Below, one piece after another: positions 1 through 8,007 of a DNA stretch of 22,231 bases. A program made the position numbers and the translations under genes. The first letter of the stretch is position 1. Each line of letters opens with the position of its first letter. A model generated the notes under the pieces. That model made no database searches, was not told the origin of the DNA, and saw nothing but the letters and a program-made list of their open reading frames with translations. The DNA is from a virus. Where the stretch lies: positions 1 through 22,231 of the IMG/VR virus record IMGVR_UViG_3300037674_001163. The stretch is one strand, 5' to 3'.

Positions 1-20
1 TTTCATGGCGGAGAAAACTC

Positions 21-194
21 ATGGATAAAGATTATACAGAAAAACAATTAGAATACATATATGGTAAATGGTTATATGAATATGGTGGTTCACAAGATAT
101 AAAAACTTTTAGAGAGTATGTAAATGAATACAAAGGTGATCCCGATAAGTATGGGAATTGCCCCTGTTACACTTGTCAATCAGGGGAGTATTAA
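21..194 (+). CDS. Small hypothetical protein with C-terminal CxCxxC
   Basis: A 57-codon reading frame with a GGAG Shine-Dalgarno at 10-13, seven bases before the ATG. The product is acidic and aromatic-rich and ends in a cysteine cluster (C-P-C-Y-T-C at about residues 47-52) that could bind a metal or form disulfides. I do not recognise the family. The frame stays open to the window edge upstream of the ATG, so a longer protein starting outside the window cannot be excluded, but the SD favours this start. The stop lies three bases before the next ATG, consistent with one operon. No function is assigned. Confidence 0.55.
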   Translation: MDKDYTEKQLEYIYGKWLYEYGGSQDIKTFREYVNEYKGDPDKYGNCPCYTCQSGEY

Positions 195-197
195 AAA

Positions 198-383
198 ATG
201 GGTAGAAAAATTAAATATAAAACAAAAAAGGAAAAAAAAGAAGCTCAAAAGAGATGGCAAATGGAGCATTATAGAAGAAATTCAGATACGATAAAATCAA
301 AGGCTCGAGAAAGATATCGTGAAAAGAAAAGAAAAGAATTTTATGATAAAAAGGTACATGATATGTATGAGAACTTGGAATGA
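198..383 (+). CDS. Small highly basic hypothetical protein
   Basis: A 61-residue protein dominated by Lys, Arg and Glu, with a run of K/E/R pairs that should form one long charged helix. The composition suggests nucleic-acid binding, but no fold is recognisable. A GGGGAG Shine-Dalgarno at 183-188 supports the ATG at 198. The stop overlaps the next gene as ATGA (380-383), so its translation is probably coupled to the methyltransferase that follows. Short basic proteins of this kind are common in replication regions of T4-like phages. That is a general resemblance and not a family assignment. Confidence 0.6.
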   Translation: MGRKIKYKTKKEKKEAQKRWQMEHYRRNSDTIKSKARERYREKKRKEFYDKKVHDMYENLE

Positions 384-1513
384 GTTCAGTAGACTATAGT
401 GTATTGAGTAAATTTCTTGATGAAGATAAGTTATCTTTAGATTATCATAAGGTATGTAGTAGTTTAGATAAAATAGAAATAGAAGATGCAGTTGAGATTA
501 TCTTCAAGTATTATAGAAAGAATGGATTCCCACATTATACAATTCGTGAAGAAGAGAAACACGAACAAATAAGAAAGTTACAGAATTTTAAACACGAACA
601 AATACTTGATGGTGATGAGATAACTCAGACAATGAATGGATTGAGGTTGGCTTGGAGTTATTTTCCACAATTTTGGGAAGTTCCTTGTGGTAATGCAAAA
701 ACCACACCAATGGAAAATTTCCACAATGATGACAAGTTGAAAGAGGTTATCAAGAAGACAATTAAATGGCATTACAATCATAGTGATAAACCACATTGGA
801 CAGAGAATAGATTCAGACAGAACATAAAGATATATGGTGGAACACAAACCGTATCTAACTTTCGTCCTACTGCTGCAAAATACATTTATGAAACTTACGG
901 TGGAGATGGAGTTGTTTGGGATATGAGTTGTGGTTGGGGTGGAAGACTATTAGGTGCACTTTCATCTAAAAGAATTAAAAAGTATATTGGTACAGAACCT
1001 TCAACAAAAACATTTGAGGGATTGAATAAGATTAAAGAAGAGTTTAGTTATCTTGGTAAAGAAGTAGAATTACATTGTCTTGGTAGTGAAGTATTTAAAC
1101 CAAAAGAAAAAGTAGATTTATGTTTTACTTCACCACCATATTTTAATACTGAAAAGTATGCAGATGAACCAACTCAAAGTTATATTAAATTTCCAACAGA
1201 ACAAGAATGGATAGATGGATTTTTATTTCAAACTTTACAAAATACTTTTGATTCTACGAAAGATAATGGATATTTATTATTGAATATAGCGAACACTTCG
1301 AGTGGGAAAAATATTGAAAATGGTACTTTAGAAATAGCAAAAAAAATAGGTTATAGTCATATCAACACACTTAAATTAAATTTATCAACAATGGCCAGAG
1401 AAGGTGAGGGTTCAGGTTCAAAGTATGAACCTATCTTTGTATTCAAAAAGGAAAAACATATTGAGAGTAATGTTCCAAATCCATACGGAGATGATGGATG
1501 GGCAACACCATGA
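380..1513 (+). CDS. DNA methyltransferase of TSPPY type (copy 1)
   Basis: A 377-residue protein with the two hallmark SAM-dependent DNA methyltransferase motifs: motif I D-M-S-C-G-W-G-G-R at 181-189 (AdoMet binding) and catalytic motif IV T-S-P-P-Y-F at 250-255. The (T)SPPY form is typical of N4-cytosine enzymes, while DPPY is usual for N6-adenine, so N4-cytosine is the better guess. About 175 residues lie before motif I and may hold target recognition. The C-terminus (Y-E-P-I-F-V-F-K-K) resembles the end of the second methyltransferase at 12351-13580, and motifs I and IV are spaced alike in both. No restriction endonuclease is adjacent, so protection or DNA marking is likelier than a restriction-modification pair. 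It overlaps both neighbours and ends inside the helicase start region. Substrate base and site are unknown. Confidence 0.8.
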   Translation: MSSVDYSVLSKFLDEDKLSLDYHKVCSSLDKIEIEDAVEIIFKYYRKNGFPHYTIREEEKHEQIRKLQNFKHEQILDGDEITQTMNGLRLAWSYFPQFWEVPCGNAKTTPMENFHNDDKLKEVIKKTIKWHYNHSDKPHWTENRFRQNIKIYGGTQTVSNFRPTAAKYIYETYGGDGVVWDMSCGWGGRLLGALSSKRIKKYIGTEPSTKTFEGLNKIKEEFSYLGKEVELHCLGSEVFKPKEKVDLCFTSPPYFNTEKYADEPTQSYIKFPTEQEWIDGFLFQTLQNTFDSTKDNGYLLLNIANTSSGKNIENGTLEIAKKIGYSHINTLKLNLSTMAREGEGSGSKYEPIFVFKKEKHIESNVPNPYGDDGWATP

Positions 1514-2871
1514 GTGAATCATTAATAAAATACGGAACTTCCTTTCAGAGTAAAATTATTTCAAGTTTATTAACTGATGTAAAGTTTGTAAAACAAATTA
1601 TTGATATTCTTGAAGTAAGTTATTTTGATACAGATTCAAATAAATTTTTAGTTAAATCAATTAAGGATTATTTTGTTAAATATAAAACACAACCAACGAT
1701 GGAATCAATAAAAATAATGGTTGATGATGTAGAAAATGATGTATTAAAGGTAGCAATTGTAGATTCATTGAGAGGTGCTTGGCAACATAGAGAAGACCCA
1801 GATTTAGAATTTGTTAAAGAGAAAACATTAGAGTTTTGTAAGAACCAAATAATGAAAAATGCAATCATGCAATCAGTTGAATTATTGGAAACTCAACAAT
1901 ATGACGATATAAAGGGAATTATAGATAAAGCAATGACTGCTGGTATGGAAAGAGATATCGGACACGAATACATTACTGGGTTTGAAGAAAGAATGACAAA
2001 ACAAGCAAGAGATACTCAACCAACTGCATGGGATAGTGTTAATGATTTAATGGATGGTGGTTTAGGTGGTGGAGAACTTGGAGTGATAGTTGCTCCAGCA
2101 GGGATTGGTAAATCATGGACACTACAGGCAATCGGTACACATGCTATGAAAAAAGGATTAACGGTAATTCATTATACATTGGAGTTAAATGCGGCTTATG
2201 TTGGGTTACGATATGATTGTATTATAAGTGGACAACCTACAGGAAATCTTCAGTACTACAAGGATGATGTACAGAGAGCAATTGATAAGTTAAAGGGAAA
2301 TCTTATTATCAAATATTATCCAACGAGAACAGCAAGTGTAAACACAATATTTGCACATTTACAACAATGTGAATTACAAGGAATAAAACCAGATTTGGTT
2401 ATTGTGGATTACGCTGATATTATGAAATCAACATCTAACTTCACAGAAAAAAGACATCAGATTGGGCATGTATATGAAGAGTTAAGAGGTATGGCAGGTG
2501 AGTTTGATATACCGATATGGACAGCTTCACAAGCAAATCGTTCATCATTAGAAGAAGATGTAATTGATGCTAGTAAAGTATCAGAAGATTACTCTAAGGT
2601 TATGACTGCAGATTTTGTAATGAGTATGAGTAGAAAAGTGGAAGATAAGATAGCAAATACAGGTAGATTCCATGTGATTAAAAATAGATTTGGTCCAGAT
2701 GGAATTACATTTCCAGCAACCATTAATACTAATACAGGTTACATACAAATCTATGAAACTAATACACAGGGTGGTAAAGAAGTACAAGGAAAGATGAATA
2801 ATGCTGATGAATATATTAGAAAAACATTAGCACAGAAGAAGAAAGATTTTGACGGAGAAGGATTTGAATAA
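1498..2871 (+). CDS. Replicative DNA helicase, DnaB/T4 gp41-like
   Basis: A RecA-fold hexameric helicase expected to unwind DNA ahead of the phage polymerase. Walker A is A-P-A-G-I-G-K-S at 199-206, and Walker B is L-V-I-V-D-Y-A-D at 300-307. The residues after it (around 340-350, T-A-S-Q-A-N-R) match the sensor segment usual in DnaB-type proteins. The N-terminal 150 residues fit the helical DnaB N-domain. Length (457) is close to T4 gp41 (about 475). Two starts are possible: ATG 1498 has GGAG at 1487-1490 with seven-base spacing, while ATG 1510 forms an ATGA overlap with the methyltransferase stop. I keep 1498 but the second is nearly as good. No primase is seen nearby. A hairpin terminator follows directly at the stop. 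Confidence 0.88.
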   Translation: MGNTMSESLIKYGTSFQSKIISSLLTDVKFVKQIIDILEVSYFDTDSNKFLVKSIKDYFVKYKTQPTMESIKIMVDDVENDVLKVAIVDSLRGAWQHREDPDLEFVKEKTLEFCKNQIMKNAIMQSVELLETQQYDDIKGIIDKAMTAGMERDIGHEYITGFEERMTKQARDTQPTAWDSVNDLMDGGLGGGELGVIVAPAGIGKSWTLQAIGTHAMKKGLTVIHYTLELNAAYVGLRYDCIISGQPTGNLQYYKDDVQRAIDKLKGNLIIKYYPTRTASVNTIFAHLQQCELQGIKPDLVIVDYADIMKSTSNFTEKRHQIGHVYEELRGMAGEFDIPIWTASQANRSSLEEDVIDASKVSEDYSKVMTADFVMSMSRKVEDKIANTGRFHVIKNRFGPDGITFPATINTNTGYIQIYETNTQGGKEVQGKMNNADEYIRKTLAQKKKDFDGEGFE

Positions 2872-2898
2872 AAAGTACACACTTGGTGTTCACTTTTT
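2870..2898 (+). terminator. Hairpin terminator after the helicase gene
   Basis: AAAAAGT (2870-2876) pairs with ACTTTTT (2892-2898), and an inner ACAC (2877-2880) pairs with GTGT (2886-2889), leaving a two-base bulge. The 3' arm ends in five T, giving the U-tract of an intrinsic terminator, and the 5' arm starts inside the helicase stop codon. The A/T-rich outer stem makes it only moderately stable. Confidence 0.55.
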
Positions 2899-3017
2899 AA
2901 AACTTCAAAGAAAAAGTTTTTTAAACTTCTAAAAAACTGTATATATAGTGTTTAAAATATTATATATATTATAGGTATATTAGGAAGTAGATAAACGAGT
3001 TGTTAACAGGTAGAAAT
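2899..3017 (+). promoter_or_regulatory. AT-rich leader with alternative hairpins and putative promoter
   Basis: Non-coding leader of the RNR gene. A central AAGTTTT (2914-2920) can pair with AAAACTT upstream (2899-2905) or, via AAGTTT, with AAACTT downstream (2923-2928), so the two hairpins exclude each other. A 13-base near-repeat (2894-2906 and 2917-2929) lies behind this. A weak promoter may read TTAAAC (2921-2926), 17 bases, TATAGT (2944-2949). Alternating TA runs continue to about 2978. The exact promoter is not certain. Confidence 0.3.
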
Positions 3018-3022
3018 AGGAG
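3018..3022 (+). promoter_or_regulatory. Ribosome binding site that fixes the GTG start of RNR
   Basis: AGGAG five bases before GTG 3028. There is no in-frame ATG nearby upstream, and the first internal ATG (residue 32) would cut into the conserved N-terminal region, so this site decides the start. Confidence 0.7.
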
Positions 3023-3027
3023 TTGTA

Positions 3028-5037
3028 GTGGAAAAGTTTAAGTTATCAGAAAATTTTATTAATAAGTATAAAAGAAAGAAACCGCCTTTTGGTTTTAATG
3101 GCTTAGGTGAGTTGGTTTATATGAGAACCTATTCCCGTATAAAAGAGAATGGAAAAAATGAGAGATGGTGGGAAACCGTCCAAAGAGTTGTAGAGGGAAC
3201 ATATTCAATGCAATGGAATTGGATTAATTCTCATCAATTAGGTTGGAATCCGTGGCAAGCACAGAAATCTGCACAAGATATGTATGATAGAATATTCAAT
3301 ATGAAATTTTTACCACCTGGTCGTGGTTTATGGGCAATGGGAACAGCAATCACAGAAGAAAAGAAATTATATGCAGCTCTAAATAATTGTGCATTCGTAT
3401 CTACTAAAACACTTAAAGAAGATTACTCAAAACCATTCTGTTTTCTAATGGATGCAAGTATGTTAGGTGTTGGTGTTGGATTTGACTGTAAGGGTGCTGG
3501 TGAAATACTTGTTAAAGGTATAGATAAAGATAGGGATTCAACAATATTTCAGATTCCAGACACAAGAGAAGGTTGGGTAGATTCGTTAAGGTTATTATTA
3601 GAAAGTTATTTTCATGGTTCACACCCAGTAGAGTTTGATTATACAAAGATTAGAGCATTAGGAGAACCAATCAAAGGATTTGGCGGTGTTTCAAGTGGTC
3701 CAGACCCATTAGAAGAAGTTCACGAAGATATAAGAAAAGTATTAGAAAAGAATAGTGGAGAACTAATTACCGTAACTACAATTGTGGATATAATGAACCT
3801 AATTGGTAAATGTGTCGTAGCAGGGAATGTAAGACGAACAGCAGAGATTGTGTTCGGTGATCCCCATGATGATGAATATTTAGATTTAAAAAATTATAAA
3901 GTTAATCCAGACAGAGAACAATATGGGTGGACTTCAAACAATAGTATATTTGCAGAACTTGGTATGGATTATACAGAAGTTTCAAAACGAATCGTAGATA
4001 ATGGAGAACCTGGTTTAGCTTGGTTAGAAAATATGAGGAAATTTTCTCGTATGCAAAATGGTGGAGATAATAAAGACCATAGAGTTGCAGGTGGAAATCC
4101 TTGTTTAGAACAATCATTAGAAAGTTATGAGTTATGTTGTTTAGTAGAAACATTTCCAAACAATCACGACTCATTAGAGGACTATCAAAGAACACTTAAA
4201 TATGCTTATCTGTATGCTAAAACGGTAACACTTGGTAGAACTCATTGGAGTGATACAAATAGAGTTATGTTGAGAAATAGAAGAATTGGATGTAGTGTTA
4301 GTGGAGTTGCACAATTCATTACTAATCATGGATTAGATAAATTAAAAACTTGGTTAGAAGATGGATATGATGTTATACAAGAATGGGATAAATTATATTC
4401 TGATTGGTTCGCCATACCAAAATCAATTAAAACCACAAGTGTAAAACCAAGTGGAACGGTTTCATTATTAGCAGGAGCAACTCCAGGATTACATTATCCC
4501 GAAAGTCGTTTCTATATTCGGAGAGTAAGATTATCAAATCAATCTGAATTAATAGAACCATTGAAAAAAGCAGGTTATAAGTTAGAGCCAGCATTTGGTT
4601 CGGAGAATACAACTATGGTTGTAGATGTTCCAGTAGATGTTGGTGAAGGTATAAGAACTGCGGCTGAACTTTCGATTTGGGAACAATTCAGTTTAGCCGC
4701 ATTCTTACAACGACATTGGGCAGATAACCAAGTTAGTTGTACGGCAACATTCAATCCTGAAACAGAAGCTGAAGAACTACCATATGTATTGAATTATTTT
4801 CAATATAGATTAAAAGGAATTTCATTATTACCAAGACATGATTATGGAGCTTACAAACAAATGCCATATGAAGCAATAGATGAGAAAACTTATAATAAAC
4901 AATTAAAAAAATTAAAACCTCTTTCATTTGGTGTAATTAAAAATGAAGAGGCTGAAATAGATAAATTTTGCAATAATGATTCATGCGAGATTCAACCATT
5001 AAGTGGAGATAACGATGATCAAGATTATGCAAACTAA
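3028..5037 (+). CDS. nrdJ: Class II adenosylcobalamin-dependent ribonucleotide reductase
   Basis: Reduces ribonucleotides to deoxyribonucleotides using coenzyme B12 instead of a separate radical subunit. It fits the single-chain RTPR type (669 residues; Lactobacillus RTPR is somewhat longer). Visible signatures: N-N-C at 119-121 (first redox cysteine), N-P-C-L-E at 357-361 (radical cysteine C359 and catalytic E361), S-V-K-P-S-G-T-V-S at 471-479 (phosphate-binding loop), and a C-terminal C-x4-C pair (C648, C653) on a flexible tail as used for re-reduction by thioredoxin. All catalytic residues appear present, so it should be active without a beta subunit. Such enzymes suit a phage because they work with or without oxygen but need host cobalamin. 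The GTG start is supported by AGGAG. It stands first in the auxiliary block, behind its own leader. Confidence 0.92.
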   Translation: MEKFKLSENFINKYKRKKPPFGFNGLGELVYMRTYSRIKENGKNERWWETVQRVVEGTYSMQWNWINSHQLGWNPWQAQKSAQDMYDRIFNMKFLPPGRGLWAMGTAITEEKKLYAALNNCAFVSTKTLKEDYSKPFCFLMDASMLGVGVGFDCKGAGEILVKGIDKDRDSTIFQIPDTREGWVDSLRLLLESYFHGSHPVEFDYTKIRALGEPIKGFGGVSSGPDPLEEVHEDIRKVLEKNSGELITVTTIVDIMNLIGKCVVAGNVRRTAEIVFGDPHDDEYLDLKNYKVNPDREQYGWTSNNSIFAELGMDYTEVSKRIVDNGEPGLAWLENMRKFSRMQNGGDNKDHRVAGGNPCLEQSLESYELCCLVETFPNNHDSLEDYQRTLKYAYLYAKTVTLGRTHWSDTNRVMLRNRRIGCSVSGVAQFITNHGLDKLKTWLEDGYDVIQEWDKLYSDWFAIPKSIKTTSVKPSGTVSLLAGATPGLHYPESRFYIRRVRLSNQSELIEPLKKAGYKLEPAFGSENTTMVVDVPVDVGEGIRTAAELSIWEQFSLAAFLQRHWADNQVSCTATFNPETEAEELPYVLNYFQYRLKGISLLPRHDYGAYKQMPYEAIDEKTYNKQLKKLKPLSFGVIKNEEAEIDKFCNNDSCEIQPLSGDNDDQDYAN

Positions 5038-5063
5038 GATTTCACATACCCGAATAGGCAGTT

Positions 5064-5087
5064 GACGCACCTATGAAAAAATGCGTC
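5064..5087 (+). terminator. Stem-loop between RNR and TonB receptor genes
   Basis: GACGCA (5064-5069) and TGCGTC (5082-5087) form a perfect six-base stem with a 12-base A-rich loop. There is no T-run after it; instead an A/C-rich stretch (CAAAC repeated three times, 5089-5101) leads to the receptor SD. It could be a weak terminator, an RNA processing site or a 5' stabiliser. Confidence 0.35.
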
Positions 5088-5101
5088 TCAAACAAACAAA
5101 C

Positions 5102-5108
5102 AGAGGAG
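5102..5108 (+). promoter_or_regulatory. Strong ribosome binding site of the TonB receptor
   Basis: AGAGGAG, seven bases before ATG 5116, in an unstructured A/C-rich leader. It is among the best SD matches in the window and suggests high translation of the receptor. Confidence 0.7.
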
Positions 5109-5115
5109 ATTATAA

Positions 5116-7923
5116 ATGAAAAAAAATAATCTAATATCTGTATTTTTAACAATGATGATGCCAATGTTCTTATATGGGCAGGTAGTCGGAACAGTTACAG
5201 ATACAGAAAAGAACCCATTGATTGGGGCTGATATTGTAGTACAAGGAACTGATTTAGGTACATCTGCTGATGCAGATGGAGCTTACTCTATTGATTTAGG
5301 GGCAGGAACTTATACAATTAAAGCTTCTTCAATTGGATATGCATCTCATACAGTAGAGGTTGAAGTGGTAGAGGGAACGGCTAGTACCGTAGACTTCTCA
5401 CTTTTAATATCTGCACTTGAGATGTCTGCACTTGAAGTTTTAGCTTCAAGGGCTGATGATAAAACACCTGTTGCTTATACTACAGTTAGTAAAGAAGAAA
5501 TTGAATTTCGTCTTGGTTCACAAGACTTACCAATGTCTTTAAATACTACACCAAGTGTATATGCTACGCAACAAGGTGGGGGTGCGGGTGATGCCCGTAT
5601 CAATGTTCGCGGGTTTAATCAGAGGAATGTAGCAGTAATGATAAACGGAGTTCCACAAAACGATATGGAAAACGGTTGGGTCTATTGGTCTAACTGGGAT
5701 GGAGTTGCAGATGCAGCTCAATCTATCCAGATGCAGCGTGGATTAAGTGCCGTTAACTTGGCTGCCCCCTCAATTGGTGGTACGATGAACATAATCACAA
5801 ATCCTGCTTCCGCTTCAAAAGGTGGTAAGTTTAAACAGGAAGGTGGTGCAGGGGGTTTTCTGAAAACCACATTGAATTACAATTCAGGACTTATTGGTGA
5901 TAAATTCGCCCTAAGTGGTACTGTAGTTCGTAAAACAGGTGATGGTGTCATTGACAAGACATGGACAGACGCTTGGGCATATTATTTTGGTTCAAGTTAT
6001 CAAGTAAATGCTGACCATCGATTGGAATTATATGCAATCGGTGCTCCACAGCGACATGGACAAAATCTATACAAACAGAATATCGGTGCTTATGACGCTG
6101 ATTTTGCTGCAAGTGTAGATGGATATGATACTGAAGCACTTGGTGAAGATGGTAAGTTCGCAGATGTAGGACATAAGTTTAATCAAAACTGGTCACCAGT
6201 TGACCCATCATATAAAGGTAAACAATACTGGTATATGTATGGTGTAGGTGGACTTTTTGATAGTGGACTACAAGATAGACACGCAAGTGATTATCTAAAC
6301 GAAAGAGAAAACTACTTTCACAAACCATTAGTAAATCTAAATCATTTTTGGACAATAGATGATAAGACAAGTTTAAGTTCAGTCTTTTATTGGTCAGGTG
6401 GTTCTGGTGGTGGAACAGGAACTTATGGTAAGATTCCTACATTTGATGCTGATGGTAATCTTGGTGATGATGACTATAAATTTTATTATGGTCGTGGTCC
6501 CTGGACTCGTGATTGGAATAGTCTTATAGCATATAATTCTGGAGATGATTCAGTAGTATATGTTGATAAGAAAGCTCTTACACGAACACATGGTGTTGAT
6601 AATAATCAATCAGTTGGTATTCTTCGTAATAGTATCAATCGTCAAAATACTTATGGTGTAATTTCTAAACTTAATTACGATATTAGTGATGAGTTTAAGT
6701 TACAAGTAGGTATTGATTGGAGAACCGCAGGTATAGAACACGCACGAGAAGTTCGTGATTTATTAGGTGGAGATTATTATTTGGATTTTGCTGATGATAA
6801 CGCACCAGATGGTAAAAGAGTTGGGTTAGGTGATATAATCGCTTATCACAATGAAACTACCGTTGATTGGTTGGGTGGATTTGTACAAGGTAATTATAGT
6901 AAAGATAATCTAAATCTATATGGTATGGGTGGATTATCAAGTATTAAATATTCTTACCAAGACCACTTTTCAGTTGCTGATAAAGTAATAGAAGCTGATG
7001 CTATCTATGCTGCTCAGTTCAAAGGTGGAGCAATGTACGACATAGATGATAATGTTAGTCTTTTTGCTAACATTGGATATGTTGAAAAACCACCTATCAT
7101 GGATAATGTGATTTACTTTGATGGTACGGTTGCTTCTGATCCAAATAATGAAAGTTTCATTAGTTCAGAAGCTGGTGTCAATTTCGAATCTGAAAGATTT
7201 GCTGTTAAGGCAAATGTTTACAATACAGATTGGAAAGACAGAAACCTTACTAAAGCAGTAACCACAGGACAAGGTGATTCAGGTGATACTGATGTCATTT
7301 TCTTAACAGGTATTCAACAAAAACATCAAGGACTTGAGATTGAAGCTTCTACACAACTACATAAATTGGTTCGTTTAGATGCAGCAGTAAGTCTTGGTAC
7401 TTGGAAGTTTGATGGTGATGCTCATGGAAAGTATCAATCAAATGAATATGATGAAAACGGTAATGTAACTGGTTTAACCACTACAGATTATCAATACGCC
7501 CTTGACGGGTTGAATGTTGGTGATATGCCACAGACTTCATATGCACTTGGTGCAACCATTTTTCCTGTAAAGGGATTAGTAATTTCAGCACTATGGAATT
7601 CTTATGATAAGAACTATAGTGATTGGAGTCCTGATTCTCGTGAATACGATGGTTCAGATGAAGATGCAGACAGAGAACAAGTATGGGAAGCACCATCTTA
7701 TTCAAAGGTGGACTTACATGCTTCATATCAACTACCAGTTAGTGGATATGACATATCTTTATTTGCTCATGTGTTTAACGCATTAGACGAAACATATGTA
7801 CAAGATGCAGTAGATCATAGTCAATACAATAGCTATGGGAGTAAAACTCACTCAGCACATAATGCTGAAGTATTTCTTGGTACACCAAGATACTTTAACT
7901 TAGGGTTAAGTGTTAATTTCTAA
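5116..7923 (+). CDS. TonB-dependent outer membrane receptor with carboxypeptidase-like N-domain
   Basis: A complete 935-residue outer membrane transporter. Residues 1-21 are a signal peptide (two Lys, hydrophobic core, likely cut before Q22). Residues 23-93 match the carboxypeptidase regulatory-like domain (G-T-V-T-D, P-L-I-G-A, G-A-Y-S-I, S-S-I-G-Y). A linker is followed by the plug domain (about 115-230: I-N-V-R-G-F-N, M-I-N-G-V-P, G-G-T-M-N-I-I-T). The rest is beta-barrel, ending in aromatic N-F as needed for outer membrane assembly. Such proteins import siderophores, cobalamin, glycans or other large nutrients by TonB energy, and also serve as phage receptors. The N-terminal add-on domain is typical of Bacteroidota and related phyla. 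The substrate is not readable from sequence. The gene is intact, has a strong SD and lies between stem-loops, like a moron acquired from a host. Its plug-coding part is more GC-rich than the surroundings. Confidence 0.9.
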   Translation: MKKNNLISVFLTMMMPMFLYGQVVGTVTDTEKNPLIGADIVVQGTDLGTSADADGAYSIDLGAGTYTIKASSIGYASHTVEVEVVEGTASTVDFSLLISALEMSALEVLASRADDKTPVAYTTVSKEEIEFRLGSQDLPMSLNTTPSVYATQQGGGAGDARINVRGFNQRNVAVMINGVPQNDMENGWVYWSNWDGVADAAQSIQMQRGLSAVNLAAPSIGGTMNIITNPASASKGGKFKQEGGAGGFLKTTLNYNSGLIGDKFALSGTVVRKTGDGVIDKTWTDAWAYYFGSSYQVNADHRLELYAIGAPQRHGQNLYKQNIGAYDADFAASVDGYDTEALGEDGKFADVGHKFNQNWSPVDPSYKGKQYWYMYGVGGLFDSGLQDRHASDYLNERENYFHKPLVNLNHFWTIDDKTSLSSVFYWSGGSGGGTGTYGKIPTFDADGNLGDDDYKFYYGRGPWTRDWNSLIAYNSGDDSVVYVDKKALTRTHGVDNNQSVGILRNSINRQNTYGVISKLNYDISDEFKLQVGIDWRTAGIEHAREVRDLLGGDYYLDFADDNAPDGKRVGLGDIIAYHNETTVDWLGGFVQGNYSKDNLNLYGMGGLSSIKYSYQDHFSVADKVIEADAIYAAQFKGGAMYDIDDNVSLFANIGYVEKPPIMDNVIYFDGTVASDPNNESFISSEAGVNFESERFAVKANVYNTDWKDRNLTKAVTTGQGDSGDTDVIFLTGIQQKHQGLEIEASTQLHKLVRLDAAVSLGTWKFDGDAHGKYQSNEYDENGNVTGLTTTDYQYALDGLNVGDMPQTSYALGATIFPVKGLVISALWNSYDKNYSDWSPDSREYDGSDEDADREQVWEAPSYSKVDLHASYQLPVSGYDISLFAHVFNALDETYVQDAVDHSQYNSYGSKTHSAHNAEVFLGTPRYFNLGLSVNF

Positions 7924-7934
7924 AAAGTAGAGTT

Positions 7935-7982
7935 TGGGGGGCTTGGTGATAAGTAAGCTTAACTAAGTTATCTTGCTCCCCA
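7935..7982 (+). terminator. Long hairpin after the TonB receptor gene
   Basis: TGGGGGGC (7935-7942) pairs with GCTCCCCA (7975-7982), with one G-T wobble. An inner GATAA/TTATC pair and a small AAGCTT palindrome lie in the loop. This is by far the most GC-rich stem among the intergenic regions. The sequence after it (CTTTATTA) is only partly T-rich, so termination may be partial, which would leave some transcript for the glutamine synthetase gene 25 bases on. Confidence 0.6.
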
Positions 7983-7989
7983 CTTTATT

Positions 7990-8004
7990 AAGTTCGGAGA
8001 ACTT
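7990..8004 (+). promoter_or_regulatory. Hairpin holding the glutamine synthetase SD in its loop
   Basis: AAGTTC (7990-7995) and GAACTT (7999-8004) form a perfect six-base stem with loop GGA. The SD GGAG occupies 7996-7999, eight bases before ATG 8008. The SD is therefore mostly in a three-base loop, which could block or present it. Whether this regulates translation is inference. Confidence 0.45.
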
Positions 8005-8007
8005 AAA

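Noticed and set aside
380-2871. A restriction-modification system around methyltransferase 1
   Set aside because: The neighbours are a small basic protein and the replicative helicase; no endonuclease motif or specificity subunit is visible.
2941-2978. T4-type late promoters in the TA-rich runs before RNR and clamp
   Set aside because: The runs alternate TA and do not give TATAAATA at a clear distance from the starts; both genes are also early-type functions.
7604-7786. A 60-codon + strand frame inside the TonB receptor gene
   Set aside because: It lies wholly within the receptor barrel in another frame, without SD or recognisable motif.
7924-8007. Glutamine riboswitch upstream of glutamine synthetase
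   Set aside because: Such riboswitches occur in cyanobacteria and marine phages, but I do not see the conserved glnA-type core here, only two hairpins.
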